Program-made: the position numbers and the translations under genes
Shown here: in pieces, positions 1 to 11,114 of the stretch
Numbering within the stretch: position 1 is the first letter of the stretch
Layout: each line of letters starts with the position of its first letter
Origin: Ceratotherium simum simum
Taxonomy: Eukaryota; Chordata; Mammalia; Perissodactyla; Rhinocerotidae
Direction of reading: 5' to 3'
NCBI RefSeq assembly: GCF_000283155.1
Contig: NW_004454180.1
Coordinates: 21,039,577 to 21,103,576, forward strand
Length of the DNA: 64,000 nucleotides
Notes under the pieces: generated by a model
What the model was told of the DNA's origin: nothing
The model's input: only the letters and a program-made list of their open reading frames with translations
The model's database searches: none

Positions 1-744
1 GAGTTTCTGTTCTCTCCTGTTATCAAAGTCTAAACAACAATTTTTCTAAAGAAGAATGCCTCAGGGCCAGTTGTTACAGCAATTATCAATTATATTTGGC
101 TTCATATAATTGTTCTCAAAATTAGCTTTTTAAAGTGCCATTTAATTCTCTTTCCAGTCTCACTTCTCAAGAAGGTAATTAATGAACTAACTGTAATTAA
201 ACATCAATGATAAAGCACAGGGAACTTTTAAATTAAATCATCATTGAACTTTTTCTGTATTAACTGTCAGTTGGTACTCAGGTACTCAGGTACCACAGAG
301 TAGTGATACTTTAGAGAACTCAGTGCCCTCCTACTCAAACACCACCCCCCTTGTCACTGCTCAAAGTTACATAACTAATTTATTAATGTAATCAAAATGT
401 CCCATCTGAGTTAATTTCTCAAACCAATGGGCTATCAAAAATGTATTTTGAAATACGCTAGAAGTTGCAAAAATACATATCAACATTGACGTGTCCAGTT
501 CTTGTGAGGTAAGTGATCTATGACCCTGAAGCTTACCCCCTGGTGAGAAAAATGTGTCCTAGGATATCAGCACCCATTTCATAGTCTAGGAAGCAGGTGG
601 ACCTGCAGCCCATATCTCATATCTTACATTGAGATACATGAATTCAAGAAACGTAGAAAGTAGCTTCTCTCCAGAAAAGTATTGGGCAACCCACTAAAAC
701 GTATCTCTGAATCTCACTTCTGGAGGGCTAGGTATATAAAATAT
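1..744. other. AT-rich non-coding stretch, nothing recognised
   Basis: No recognisable repeat, RNA or exon. The only local structure is a short direct duplication of GGTACTCA near 272-290. Confidence 0.5.
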
Positions 745-875
745 AAAATATGTCTATTACCTTGATTGTGGTGATGGTTTCACAGGTGTATGTATATGTT
801 CAAACTTATCAAATTGTACACATTAAATATGTATGCACTTTTTTTGTATATCAATTATAGCTTTTTAAAAAAATG
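745..875 (+). mobile_element. L1 LINE 3' end (old mammalian L1M type)
   Basis: The segment shows the typical L1 3'-UTR order: CTTGATTGTGGTGATGGTTTCAC, then a TCAAATTGTACAC block, a TGTATATCAATTATA block and a run of A. This marks the 3' end of a plus-strand, heavily 5'-truncated L1. No ORF remains. The same motif order recurs near 16.5 kb and 22.2 kb. Confidence 0.75.
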
Positions 876-892
876 GAATTAGTATTGCTGGG

Positions 893-1236
893 TGTGTTAG
901 CTTTCTGTCACTTTGAAAACACTACCACAAATTTAGAAACTTAAAACAAAGCCCCTTTATTAACTCACAGTTCTGTAAGGCAGTCATCTGGGCGTGGTGT
1001 GGCTGGATTCCCTGCTCAGGTTCTCACAAGGCTGAAATCTAGGTGTCAGTCAGTTGTGTCCACATCTGGATCCTGAAGTTCTCTTCTGAGCTCACATGGT
1101 TGAGTCATAGTTCAGTTCCTTGCAGCCGTAGGATTGAGGTTCTTGTTTTCTTGATGGCTGTCAGCTGGAGGTAACTTTCTATATTCCTTGTCACATGACC
1201 CTCTCAATCTTTGAAACATGCAATGGAGAATCTTCT
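893..1236 (+). mobile_element. ERVL/MLT2-type LTR, 5' part (split by a younger LTR)
   Basis: It begins TGTGTTAG and has the ERVL-LTR motifs ACTACCACAAATTTAG, AACTTAAAACAA and CTCACAGTTCTGTAAGGCAG. It breaks off after CAATGGAGAATCTTC and resumes at about 1631 with CTTATGTCAAATTCCCTTC, the next block of the same LTR. The two parts are therefore one element split by an insertion. The subfamily name is from memory. Confidence 0.65.
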
Positions 1237-1630
1237 TGGGTTTGTCTGCTAGGGCTGCCGTGATGAAACACCACAGACTGGGTGGCTTAAACAACAGATA
1301 TTTATTTTCTTACAGTTCTGGTGGCTAGAAGTCTAAGGTCCAAGTGCTTTCAGGGTTGATTTCTGGTGAGAGCTCTCTTTCTGACTTGTAGATGGCCATC
1401 TTCTTGCTATGGCCTCACATGATCTTTTCTCTGTGTGCATGCAGATGGAGGGGAGTCTCTGATGGCTCTTCCTCTTCTGATGAAGACACTGGTTATATTG
1501 AATTAAGGCCCCACATTTAGGACCTCCTTTAGCCTTTATTACCTCCTTATTGACCCTGTCTCCAAGTACAATCACAAGGGGGGTTAGGGTTTCAACATAT
1601 AAATTTGAGGGGGACACAATTCAGTCCACA
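1237..1630 (+). mobile_element. LTR inserted inside an older LTR
   Basis: The element is about 394 bp, starts TGGGTTTG and ends TCCACA. It contains CTAGGGCTGCCGTGATG, CCACAGACTGGGTGGCTTAAA and CTTACAGTTCTGGTGGCTAGAAG. It is the same LTR subfamily as the copy at 15991-16396, and no coding sequence accompanies it. I did not find a clean target-site duplication, so the ends may be off by several bases. Confidence 0.7.
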
Positions 1631-1914
1631 ATACTTCCTTATGTCAAATTCCCTTCATGCTTCAAAACTTTCTCTCTCTAGGGAAATCTAGCATCTTTTA
1701 AGGGCCCACTTGATTAGGTTAGACCCCCTGAGAATAATCTCCCAATCTTAAAGTCAACTGATTTGGGACCTTAATTACATCCGGAAAACCCCTTCAGAGC
1801 AGCACCTAGACTAGTTTTAAACTGAATAAATGGGTGTTCATAGGGTGCGTGGAGAAGGCGTGTTACATCAGGAGGTGAGGATCTTGGGACCGTCTTATAA
1901 TCTGGCCAACCACA
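1631..1914 (+). mobile_element. ERVL/MLT2-type LTR, 3' part
   Basis: This continues the LTR begun at 893. Recognisable blocks are TTTTAAGGGCCCACTTGATTAGG, AATAATCTCCCAATCTTAAAG, CTTAATTACATC and a terminal TGGCCAACCACA. With the 1237-1630 insert removed, the outer LTR would be about 630 bp, close to the intact relative at 5560-6197. Confidence 0.65.
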
Positions 1915-1969
1915 CTGAGTTGAAGGATGGGATGTGTACCACCATGCGGCACTGCTGTGACATCTTAAA

Positions 1970-2085
1970 GCTAGAAGTGAGACTGGACATTCACTATCAG
2001 CTCTGCCCCTGACTATGAGAGTCACGTTACCTCTCTGGACTTTGGTTTTCTTGTCTGGAGAATGACTGTAATGACCCCTGTTGTT
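1970..2085 (+). mobile_element. MIR SINE fragment
   Basis: A decayed MIR core is readable: CAGCTCTGCCCCTGACTATGAG, then GTTACCTCTCTGGACTTTGG and TTTTCTTGTCTGGAGAATG. These correspond to the family's 'CTCTGCCACTTACTAG', 'TTACTTAACCTCTCTG' and 'CTCATCTGTAAAATG' blocks. Confidence 0.6.
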
Positions 2086-3055
2086 CGGTTTTTCTGATCC
2101 AATACGTTCCTTTTTAAGAAGCAAGAATCACCTTTTTGTGTGATTGTTAGTTTTCCTTTCTTTTGCACTTTGTCCATAGTTGTCCTTTATTGCTAGACAC
2201 TGACAGCAGTGGCAATTTCCTCAAAGTTTAAAAAGGAATAACTGCACAAAGGTAAAAAAATAGAGCTTAATTCTCCCCTTCTAAAAAGGCTCCCGATGGC
2301 GAGAATTCCCGGGCGTTCGAGATAGCCTCATGACTTGTAACGTGCCCCTGAAGCTTCTTTAGGTGGCAGTAGCTCATGTCCACGAGGCTATATTTCAACA
2401 CTAGATGACAGGTGTTTGATGAGATTTTAGTATTTTTTAGTGTCGCCCTTGTCATTTAACAGGCTCCTTCAAAAGAGCGGCACACAGCATGGTAGTAGAG
2501 TCCTGTGCCGTGAATGTCTGATGTCTTGCTTTCATATTGGCTCATGATGCTTATTTCCCCATTCTAATTTGTCAGCACCACCTCTGCTCTTCTCTTAAGT
2601 GCTGCCATTTCCCTGCAGTGCTCACCAATGCATTGTCAACAGCCTTTCTAGAATGTACACAGCACTGCCAGTCATCCTGACTGCCCAAAGCAAAGGAGAA
2701 AGGAATTCACTTCCATCTTCGTTCCTTATCGGCTTGTAGTGATTCCTGGTAAAGCAAAACTTCAGCTTTTCAAACAAATACAGTGTGCATTACCCATTAT
2801 GTGTTACAGTATTCAGTTATACATTTCCATACATTCTTTTAGGAGCGTAGGGCCTTTACATACTGTTTCAATGGACCCTGCATATTTGTCTATGATAGGA
2901 GATTATGTCTGGAACCAACGGAGAGAAAAATGCTCATGATGCTTAACTGGTTCTATTCTTTGAGATGAGCAATTGGCTTTTGATTAGTGTACAATCATAA
3001 TTTCCATCTTAGTATTTGCATTATATTCCTAGTTTCATCCACCCAGTGTATCAGG
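2086..3055. other. Unassigned non-coding stretch
   Basis: No recognisable repeat, RNA gene or exon. Short open frames here have no recognisable protein character. Confidence 0.45.
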
Positions 3056-3240
3056 TGACAATAATAACGGTATATACTAACTTAAAATGGGCATTTCCTA
3101 GGTGTCAGATACTGGACTAAGCACTCCACATGTATTATCTCATTTTACTCCTAATAAAAGCACAATTAAGTAGGTATTTTGATTATCCTATTGTACATTT
3201 GAAGAGACTGAACACAGAGAGCCTAAGTAACCATGTCCAG
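3056..3240 (-). mobile_element. MIR SINE, antisense
   Basis: Read on the plus strand it is a reversed MIR: GTGTCAGATACTGGACTAAGC, ACATGTATTATCTCATTTTA, AAGTAGGTATTTTGATTATCC, and GAAGAGACTGAACACAGAGAG followed by CTAAGTAACC. The order matches the reverse complement of the MIR consensus. Confidence 0.75.
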
Positions 3241-3371
3241 TTTACAGAAATAATAGGTTGCAAAGGTAATAGATAGACCAATTATTTGTGAAATCACAGA
3301 CTGTTCTCTGATGGACTGTATTATGAAATAGTCTTGTGGGGTTTTTTTTCTAATCTTTGCCTAGAAACATA

Positions 3372-3495
3372 ATGTGGTAGGGTAAACAGAACAAAGGCTA
3401 AGAATTGGATTAAAATTCCATTTCAGTCAAGTACTAGTTTCTGTCTGTGTCTAAAGTACTTACTCTTTATACTTCAATTTCCTTATCTCTCGATA
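3372..3495 (+). mobile_element. MIR SINE fragment
   Basis: Diverged MIR core in plus orientation: AACAAAGGCTAAGAATTGGAT, AAATTCCATTTCAGTCAAGTACTAG and ATACTTCAATTTCCTTATCTC. It sits about 130 bp from an antisense MIR, so the two are separate insertions. Confidence 0.55.
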
Positions 3496-5437
3496 AGGAA
3501 ATGAAACATTCCCTGATGAGTATATTGCCTGTATTTCCATGACATATGTAATCAATTAAGAGCGACTGTCTGGATGTCTGTATTGATATGGATGCTGTTG
3601 TCATTTCAATGGGAAACTGTTGTGATAGATTGGTGATGTCTGCAATGGATACTCATTTGGATAGAGTCATCATGAGTACTGCATATTTGCTATCCCTGGG
3701 CTAGTGCATAATGGAACCTGGGATATACAAGGGAAGGATTCCCTTCTCCTATTATCAGGTTTTCTAATTCCAGGAGTACATATTTAGAATGCAGTTTAGC
3801 ATTTAAGCTTCTTCTATTTGTCAAACACTGAGTTAGCTGCTATGTGAAATAAGACGAAGTATGATCATTGCGTTTTAAGAATTCATATTTAAGTCTAATT
3901 GTGGGATTGAAGAAGAGAGAAAAAAAAGTCACGTAATGGCTGACTTTGGGTGGGGAATAGTACCATAAAAATGCAAAAATTCTCAATCCATTATTTTATA
4001 TCAGAGTAATCACTTGAGCCACAACTCTAGAACTTTAATGGAAATTAATGCATAAAATGTCAGCAGCAGCAAAGCGTAATCTGACAAGTGAGAATTAATT
4101 TGCTCTCCTCAATATTTTCAGCACATGTGAACTCTTTACAATTCTCCCTTTGCCCTAGTTTATTTCCCCAGCTGCCGAGCTGAACTGAGATTATCCTAGA
4201 GAAAGAATCAGACAAAAAAATCCTTGAGTACACAACTGTAGGGGATTTCATTTGCCTCCAGGTCCGCACTGGGCTAAACTTGGCCTCACTCTGCAGCTCT
4301 CTATCCCTGGGCAGCCTTTTTGTGCTCTGGGTAACCTGTGTGCAATGCCAGGTGTCCTGGGAGGACACTCAACAGAGTCGGGCTGAGACAGAGCGACATA
4401 TGCCAGCAACCTCCAGAGGCACTGTCACATATTGGCATCTCTACCTACTGCACCCAAGAGCAGTGATGCCCTGTTTGCCATCTCTTCACCCTGGTGTGGC
4501 TAAGAACCAGCTCCGCTTTCTTTTCTCAGAAGTGAATTTTCAAGTGACATTAAGTTCATAGGGTAAATGTTCATAGGGCGAATGGAGCAGGTCACATCCT
4601 AGACATTAAATATGTTAGGAGGGGAGGGTAGTGTCTTTTCTTCAGGCTAGTGTTTTCTTTCCAGACTATTTGGGCACTAGATAGCCTTGAATACGTATGG
4701 TTGTTTAACTTGACCAGAGGTACCTGGGTAGATGTTATCGTCCACTAACTCTGGGAGGGTCAGACAACTAGCCCCTATTAGAACTATTAGTTTTTTCTCT
4801 TCATCTAGGAGCTTGATAACATAAATTAGCTCTGAAGGCAGGGAATGCATGTGTTTAAGTGTCTATGTGTGTTTCGTACATTCTTTACCTAGCGCATCTC
4901 ACTTGTGATTGAGTATCTGGATTCTTGGGAGCATAGCAGATTCTATTCTACTTGAAATGTTTAATTGGAGAATAATGATTATGACTCCGGCTTTAATCTA
5001 CATTAATTATGAAAACAGAAATATTGAGTTCTTTCATAGCATTTCTAATTTTGTAAATGACTATATTCATTTTTTAAAAGAACTCACCCTATGAATGCAC
5101 TTACCTTTTATCAGAGGAATATTAAATGTCTTTGAAAGACTCTGTTTTTCATTAGCTTGTGTAAATAGTGCCACATGATCCTTCAAAGACTTGAGGAATA
5201 AGATACCTTGGGTCTCTTGGAAATATCCATCCCTAACAGGACCTTGTTAACTTTTGTCTTTTCCTGAACGATGTGTTACTTGATCCTAACATAAAAGTAC
5301 CAATATCTTCACTTTAGAAATGTCATAAAGATGGTTTGGTTACACGCGAGCAAATATGTATTAACAGTGTAGCCATCTTTAGAATAAATTTGCCTAACGT
5401 TTAGGCTCTAATGTAATTGATACAATGAACAAACTTC
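3496..5437. other. Unassigned non-coding stretch
   Basis: About 1.9 kb of AT-rich sequence in which I recognise no repeat family, RNA gene or exon. A frame at 4280-4561 looks signal-peptide-like when translated, but it begins at TTG. Confidence 0.4.
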
Positions 5438-5506
5438 ATCTGTCAAATATTTATGCACTGCAATCTATGTGCCAATCTCTGCTCTATGTGTTGGGGATCC
5501 TGTATG

Positions 5507-5507
<1 letters not shown>
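5438..5507 (+). repeat. Fragment of an old mammalian-wide repeat
   Basis: CTGTCAAATATTTATGCACTG, CTATGTGCCAATCTCTGCTC and GTTGGGGATCCTG match the widespread 'CAACAAATATTTATTGAGC...TGTGCCAGGCACTG...GGGGATACA' repeat. I recognise the pattern but not a certain name. It abuts the AC microsatellite. Confidence 0.45.

Positions 5508-5543
<36 letters not shown>
5508..5543. repeat. (AC)n microsatellite
   Basis: An uninterrupted AC dinucleotide run of about 36 bp lies between the old repeat fragment and the LTR starting near 5560. It is long enough to be length-variable. Confidence 0.95.
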
Positions 5544-5545
<2 letters not shown>

Positions 5546-5559
5546 TTGAAGAGCTGCCT

Positions 5560-6197
5560 ATGTTAGGTTTTTATTGATGCCTAAACAAATTACCATAAAC
5601 TTAGTGGCTTGAAATCAAACAAATTTATTATCTCACAGTTTCTTTGGGCCAAGACACATTACGGCTCGGTTGGTTCTCTATTTAGAGTCCTATAAGGTCA
5701 AAATCAAGATGTTAGCAAGAGTACGCTCCTATCTGGAGGCTCTGAGGGAGAATCAGCTTCCAAGCTTATTCAGGTTTTTGACAGAATTCAGTTCCCTGTG
5801 GTTACAGGACTGCAGTCTCAGTTTCCTTGCTAGTTGTTCTCAGCTTCTAGGGACTGCTGGCCTTCCCTGGCTCATAGCCCCCCTCAGAGCCAATGAGGAC
5901 AGGGAGAGTCCTTCCCACACTTCAAATCTCTCTAACTTTCCCTTCCACCTCATCTCTCCTGCTTTGCTCTCCTGCTGTCTCTGTAACTGTCTCTTTAGCT
6001 TTCCTCTTCTACATTTAAGGACTCATATGATTACATTCACACAACAGAAAATCTAGGATAATCTTATTTAACGGTCAACTGATTAGCAACCTTAATCTCA
6101 TCTGCAAAGTCCCTTCCCAGCAGTACCTAGCCTAGTGCTTGATTGAATAACCAGGGGATCAGAACCTTGAGAGGACATCAGAATTCTGCCTACCACA
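5560..6197 (+). mobile_element. ERVL/MLT2-type LTR, nearly full length
   Basis: This 638-bp LTR has AAATTACCATAAACTTAGTGG near the start, then TTATTATCTCACAGTTTCT, ATCTGGAGGCTCTGAGGGAG, TTTAAGGACTCATATGATTAC, CAACTGATTAGCAACCTTAAT, CTCATCTGCAAAGTCCC, and a 3' end TTCTGCCTACCACAC. No provirus body lies beside it, so it is probably a solo LTR. The 128-codon open frame inside it is incidental. Confidence 0.75.
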
Positions 6198-7111
6198 CTG
6201 CTTATATTTTCTATGACATTTTTGAAGTATTGTTTTGAAACAGTACTTTGATCCACAGCTTGCCAAAATGCATGTAACAATAAGAAGTGATTTGCAGTAT
6301 TTTTTCATTGCTGTTTTTCAATCATCAGCACCCATCTTAGAGGCACTCATGTTTACTTATAACAAGTACAGCAATAATGGAATTGCCAAAGTAAACTCAT
6401 CTTTTATTTTATCTAGTACTAATCTTTTATTTTATCTAGTTCTCAATAAAAATAGAGAGTAAAGTATAATAGTGAGACAGCTTTCAAAAAAATTAAAAGA
6501 TAATGAATGAGTAATAGGAATACAATTTGCTATAGGGTGATGTCTGACTCAGACTGGATCATATTGTTCTGAAAGGTTTCGAAGAGAAATTTTCTGAGTT
6601 GGACAGGAGGATATTTGGAGAATGAAAGAAACGTACTCTAAACCGTTAGAGAAAAGATTTGGCACAATCTCACAGATATTCCTGATCTTAAATATTTCAT
6701 GTGGCAACTACTTCCTCAGGGAGCCAGAAGTTAGAAGGGTCGTTGTTCCAATTCCACTGAAAATTTCTCAAACTCTTCAAAATATAGTATGTTTTGTCAT
6801 ATGAGTGGTCAAGGTTATGTCCTTGATAGGTCACATTCTGATTTACCTTTTCTGTAACCTTATTTTTGAGGGTAGGTAGAGGTGGTGGCAGGCATGATGG
6901 TGATAATTAAGGCAACCAGAATGAAAGGAAGAGAAGAATATCTATGGGGTGTGTATTAGAATATGTGTGTAATGGAATATTGGAATATTAGAAATGGAAA
7001 ATGGAAAGCATTCTGGCTGAACCACACAATTACAATGCAAAAGTTATTAATTAGAGTTGTATAATTATTTATTTATAGTAGTTCAAGTAAATAAGTGGTT
7101 GAGTATTTTAC
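6198..7111. other. Unassigned stretch with a 19-bp local duplication
   Basis: AT-rich, no recognised family. ATCTTTTATTTTATCTAGT occurs exactly twice, at 6399-6417 and 6422-6440, a short tandem duplication with a 4-bp spacer. Confidence 0.6.
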
Positions 7112-7299
7112 ATTTTTTTTGTGTGTGTGTGAGGAAGATCAGCCCTGAGCTGACATCCGTGCCTGTCTTCCTCCACTTTATGTGGGAGGCTGCCACAGCA
7201 TGGCCTGACAAGCGGTGCATCAGTGCACACCCGGGATCTGAACATGGGCTGCCAGCAGCGGAGCACGAGCACTTAACCGCTACGCCACGGGCCGACCCC
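7112..7299 (-). mobile_element. ERE SINE (perissodactyl tRNA-derived), antisense
   Basis: Reversed ERE: a T-rich and GT-rich tail, GAGGAAGATCAGCCCTGAGC, the reverse of the B-box region (CCCGGGATCTGAAC), CTTAACCGCTACGCCAC, then GGGCCGACCCC. Flanks carry an approximate duplication: GTATTTTACATTTTT on the left and AGTTTTTACATTTTT on the right. The tail is of the 'TTTATGTGGGAGGCTGCC' (type A) class. Confidence 0.9.
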
Positions 7300-7971
7300 A
7301 AGTTTTTACATTTTTGTAAATTAGTTTTCACACAACATAATGTTATATTTTTTAGGTTATAAAATAATTGTACTGGCTGTCGTGTCAAGGAAAAGATATG
7401 GTTGCTAAATGCAGTCTCCTTTAAAATATGTTCTTAGCCCTGTGACTATTTTTTCCTCCCTTCAAAGTTTACGAATAATATTCTATGATAAAAATAGGTT
7501 TCATACATCCATAAAACTTGTTACTTTTATTTAAGATTTCCAATAATGGCATTGGTATTGTGAAGAAACCCTTCAAAAATATTGGTTTGCAGAAATAAAA
7601 TAAATAATTGAAATTTAGGCTATTGTTTTTCTTAATTACATAGATAATAACCTGTGAGGTAGGGGTGTGTGTGTGTGTGAATATCAGTGTGTATCAGGGT
7701 GAACCTATTATTTGAAATCAAGTTTTATACACATTCAACATGTAAAATAATTGGGTAAAAAGTGGCTTAAAATCAAAAAGCCTGGGTAAGGCTGTATGAG
7801 CATAAGAACTACCAGTCTAAATTTTAGGAGCAAATAAAAAATAATGCAACATAACTTCGCAATATATTCCCCTTTATTTTTATTATTTATATGCTTTTTA
7901 TTTTCCCTTGAATATAACAAAAAAATTCCAAAATTCTTTGCAAGTGCTTGTTTATAGAGAGGACTCACACT
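7300..7971. other. Unassigned AT-rich stretch
   Basis: No family recognised. A short (GT)8 run lies at about 7664-7679. Confidence 0.45.
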
Positions 7972-8003
7972 TGTGCGCGCGCACACACACACACACACAC
8001 ACG
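7972..8003. repeat. Alternating purine-pyrimidine tract, (TG)(CG)(CA)n
   Basis: About 32 bp alternate perfectly: TGTG, four CG steps, then a CA run. The first 14 bp are self-complementary. Such tracts are known to favour Z-DNA; any function here is unproven. Confidence 0.9.
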
Positions 8004-8579
8004 ATAAATCAGTTCACAGGGGAGCTTCAGTTATTTTAACCAAGGCAATTATTTCAATTGACTTTTGAACAAATGTGAAATGATTATGAAGCCCAACAAT
8101 GGCCAGTGCCCATTACTGAAAGTTTCACTTGGCATTTGGAGATCATAAGGGGGAGAGAGAAGCGCTGGCTTATTATAGTCAATTTAAATGTCTTTCCCAT
8201 TCCATATTTTCTGTGCTTATCCAGTCTCTGTAAAACTTCTAATGGAAATAATGTGAATTAGTACAGAGTCTGAGATTGATTTAGCATCACAGAATCTTCC
8301 AATGATGAGAGTTTTAAGAAAATAAGACTATGTGACACAAGCCGCTTCAAGGATATCATGGGCAGCTTCCACACTGAAATTCTCAGGATAGGTTCAATTT
8401 ATTTTCCCAAAACTTAGTGTTATGAAAGGAAAATAATCATTGCTGGGGTTGGGGACAGTTGAAAGACCAGAGTGAATATATAAGGGGGGGCTGCTCATCC
8501 TTCCATTGAAGTATTATCTGTATTATTTTATGTAGAATTGCAGATTACAGAATTGTAATACGAGAGTAGCAAAGACCAA
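8004..8579. other. Unassigned stretch
   Basis: No repeat, RNA or exon recognised. Confidence 0.4.
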
Positions 8580-8985
8580 TTGTCTACTGAAATCCTTTAT
8601 CCTCTTGTTTGGAGAGACAGTCTGTATTTTCCAGTCTCCCCTGCTGTTAGATATGACCATATACTTAAGTTCTCCTCAGTGAGTCTGAATGCTGGTGATA
8701 TAAACCTCTTTCCTGCATGGACCATAAAACACTGGACTCCCCTCCTACTTTTTCTTCTCTGCCAACTGGATACCAGTGGAGATGAGGTCAAGGAGATGGT
8801 ACAGCCAAAGATGGAAGGAAGCTGGATCCCTGAATTATTTCAGGGAGGAAGCTCAACCTACTGAAGAGAATACACACAAGGATGTTGTATAAACAAATAA
8901 TAATTTTTACTTTGTTAAACTATTGAAACTTCAGAATCTATTTATTATCAATGAAATATTACCAAATAGACTACCCTCACTCAAT
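8580..8985 (+). mobile_element. MLT1-type MaLR LTR
   Basis: Recognised from TTCTTCTCTGCCAACTGGATACC, AAGATGGAAGGAAGCTGGATC, CCTGAATTATTTCAGGGAGGAAG, and TTTTACTTTGTTAAACTATTGAAAC near the 3' end. These match the MLT1 blocks 'CTGGATGCAGATG', 'GATGGAAGGAGCCTGGGTCCCTGAAT' and 'TTGTGTTAAGCCACTGAAAT'. It is diverged, with approximate ends. Confidence 0.65.
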
Positions 8986-9254
8986 CCAGAAAAAAAATCT
9001 CTTTTTCAAGGTTAATATTTGCTATTATTTTTATTACATTCTGGGGCTGAGAGCTCACAAGATCAGTAGTAAAAAATATCTCTAAGTGGTGAAGAAATTT
9101 TTATTTAGTTAAGCCTAGGTTTTCCTATTTGTAATATTCACACTGGTTCCAAATTAAAGAATCAGTACAAATTGCTGTGATTTATTTAAAGTGATGATTT
9201 TTTTCTTATCTATCTGTCTGTTTTCAGGCAGAATAATATTTAACATTTTACCCA

Positions 9255-9390
9255 TCAATTAATATATTTTGAGAAGATCCTCTATTAAATGCTAGAAGCA
9301 CAGAGTGACCACGGCAGGCATGACCATGCATGCCCTCATGAGGTTTGCAGCCCTGGAGAAGATAGATATTAAAACAAATAATTACTATTT
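9255..9390 (+). repeat. Fragment of an old mammalian-wide repeat
   Basis: CAATTAATATATTTTGAGAAG, AAATGCTAGAAGCACAGAGTGA, CATGCCCTCATGAGGTTTGC and GAAGATAGATATTAAAACAAA follow the common repeat that starts 'ATTCATTCAACAAATATTTATTGAG' and continues 'CCCTCATGGAGCTTACA'. Family name not assigned. Confidence 0.45.
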
Positions 9391-9400
9391 GTCTATAAGG

Positions 9401-9459
9401 ATGGTTATGTTTCTAAAATTTATCTGCAAAGAATGGTTAGGTTTCTAAAACTTATCTGC
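9401..9459. repeat. 27-bp imperfect tandem duplication
   Basis: Two 27-bp copies (9401-9427 and 9433-9459) beginning ATGGTTA and ending TTATCTGC are separated by AAAGA. They differ at two positions, indicating an old local duplication. Confidence 0.8.
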
Positions 9460-10110
9460 TTTCATCATCATAATAAAATCCTAGATTACATAGACAAGAA
9501 AGTAATAAATATCTAATCAACTACTGTAATTCATATGTGAGGGAACTGAGGCTTAATAAAGGTACTGGTACCCAACATTCATTTATATTGTTGCTCTTTC
9601 ATTAAAAATTATATTTAAACAATGAAATCACACCACCCAAGTAATATCAATAAGAAAGCTTAGATATACTGAACTGAAGGATGTATCTTATGCAAACTCT
9701 ATATTATAAATATTGAGACTTTCTCAGTTCCTTAGTGATATTTAAATTTTATTAATAACTTTATTATCACATATATTTTGAAATGTCAAATATCTCAGGC
9801 TTTATTATAGCTGTTTAGAATCAATTGGATAGTCCCTTTTTGATCACCCAGTTTGAGTCACGCCATTATAGATCTAAGTTCCAGCTCTGGCACTAATTAG
9901 TCTTGTTATTTTGTCCAGCCTATATGATTTCTGTGTGACTCGTTATTAATCCATGGGGATATAAATTGCATCCATTAAGAAAGATTCAGGTGAACATAAG
10001 AGAAAACTTTTTAGAAATCAACTCAAAGAAAAGCAACCTTATTTAGCTCACATAACAGGAAGGCCAGAGGTAAGTGGCTGCTGGCATCAGATCAGCCTTA
10101 TTGGCAATGA
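9460..10110. other. Unassigned stretch with a possible MIR trace
   Basis: A faint MIR-like block, AGTTCCAGCTCTGGCACTAATTAG, occurs near 9880-9900 but is too weak to call firmly. Nothing else recognised. Confidence 0.3.
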
Positions 10111-10600
10111 TGTTGTCGGGGTAGAGGGAGAATCCCCCTCTGCCCTTTGCCTTAGGGTTCTTATGGCTGGCCAAATAATTAAAAGATAGGTTAGCAGGAG
10201 AAAATAATGCAAGTTTAGTAACACATATATGTGAGAGAAACCAGGGAAACTGAGTTTCTCAACACAATAGTGGTGAATCTCATCTTAAATACCATCTTCA
10301 GCTAAAGACAAAGGAGGATGTTGGGGGGTGGAGAGGGAGACAGAAGAGAGACAGAAATCACAGTAATCAAGAGTATGAAGATTTAAGTCCTCGTCTTCCA
10401 CACTGATAAGTTTCTAGAGAGGCCATTCCCCCTTCCCCCCAGCACAGAGAGGGAGATACCTTTACAAATGGAGATTTCCCTTACAAATGTAAATGTTTGT
10501 CTGACAACTCTTTGCGGGGCCACCTAGAGAATGTAGCCTGGGAGAGACAGAATTTTTTATAAGATGGGCTTGTTGATGCCTTCCTGTATTTCCTATTGCA
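10111..10600 (-). mobile_element. Probable ERV LTR, antisense
   Basis: Read on the minus strand, GTATTTAAGATGAGATT leads to GAGAAACTCAGTTTCCCTGG, ATGTGTTACTAAACTTGCATT, and TTTTCTCCTGCTAACC followed by TGGCCAGCCATAAGAACC. This is the layout I associate with the R/U5 part of an ERV1-type LTR. Ends were placed at TG...CA but no target duplication was found. An unrelated repeat class remains possible. Confidence 0.45.
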
Positions 10601-11114
10601 GCATCTTATTTTACATTACGCTATAGCCATCATATGATATTGGCTCCTTCCTGAAACAGGTCTTCTATGTTAAATATTTTAGGCAGTTTGGGGGAGGTCA
10701 AATGTCTGCCAGAGAAAATAATCAAGGTAAAGAGACATAATTCAGGGTGGCCAATTTTGATCTCTCACAATGTCATGGCCAATTTGCCTGATTATCTTCC
10801 CAGCCCAGTGCTTTTTACCTCACTGTCCCCAAATCACAGGTCTATCACTTGGCATCATGTCTGCCTTCTGTAGAAAGATGAGTGGGGAGTGAATGGCTTT
10901 ACCTTACTTATTTATATTTTTTTCAAGAAAGGATGCTATGTTCAGGGAATTCCATATACCACAGTTTGGCCAGAAGTTTTTTACTTGGTTCCCGGTAGCT
11001 CTAAGGATTATGTGAGTTTTATACACTGTTACCCCAAATGAAATCTTGGTGCTGTTAGTCATAAAAAAATTGGAGGAAAGACAAATAGTGGTGTCTGATA
11101 GATCAAGGTACTTG

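Noticed and set aside
4280..4561. Open frame whose translation looks like a secreted protein with a signal peptide
   Set aside because: The frame starts at TTG, not ATG. The hydrophobic start is a product of that choice, and there is no splice or promoter context.
5670..6056. 128-codon plus-strand frame
   Set aside because: It lies wholly inside an ERVL-type LTR, which is non-coding, and does not start at ATG.
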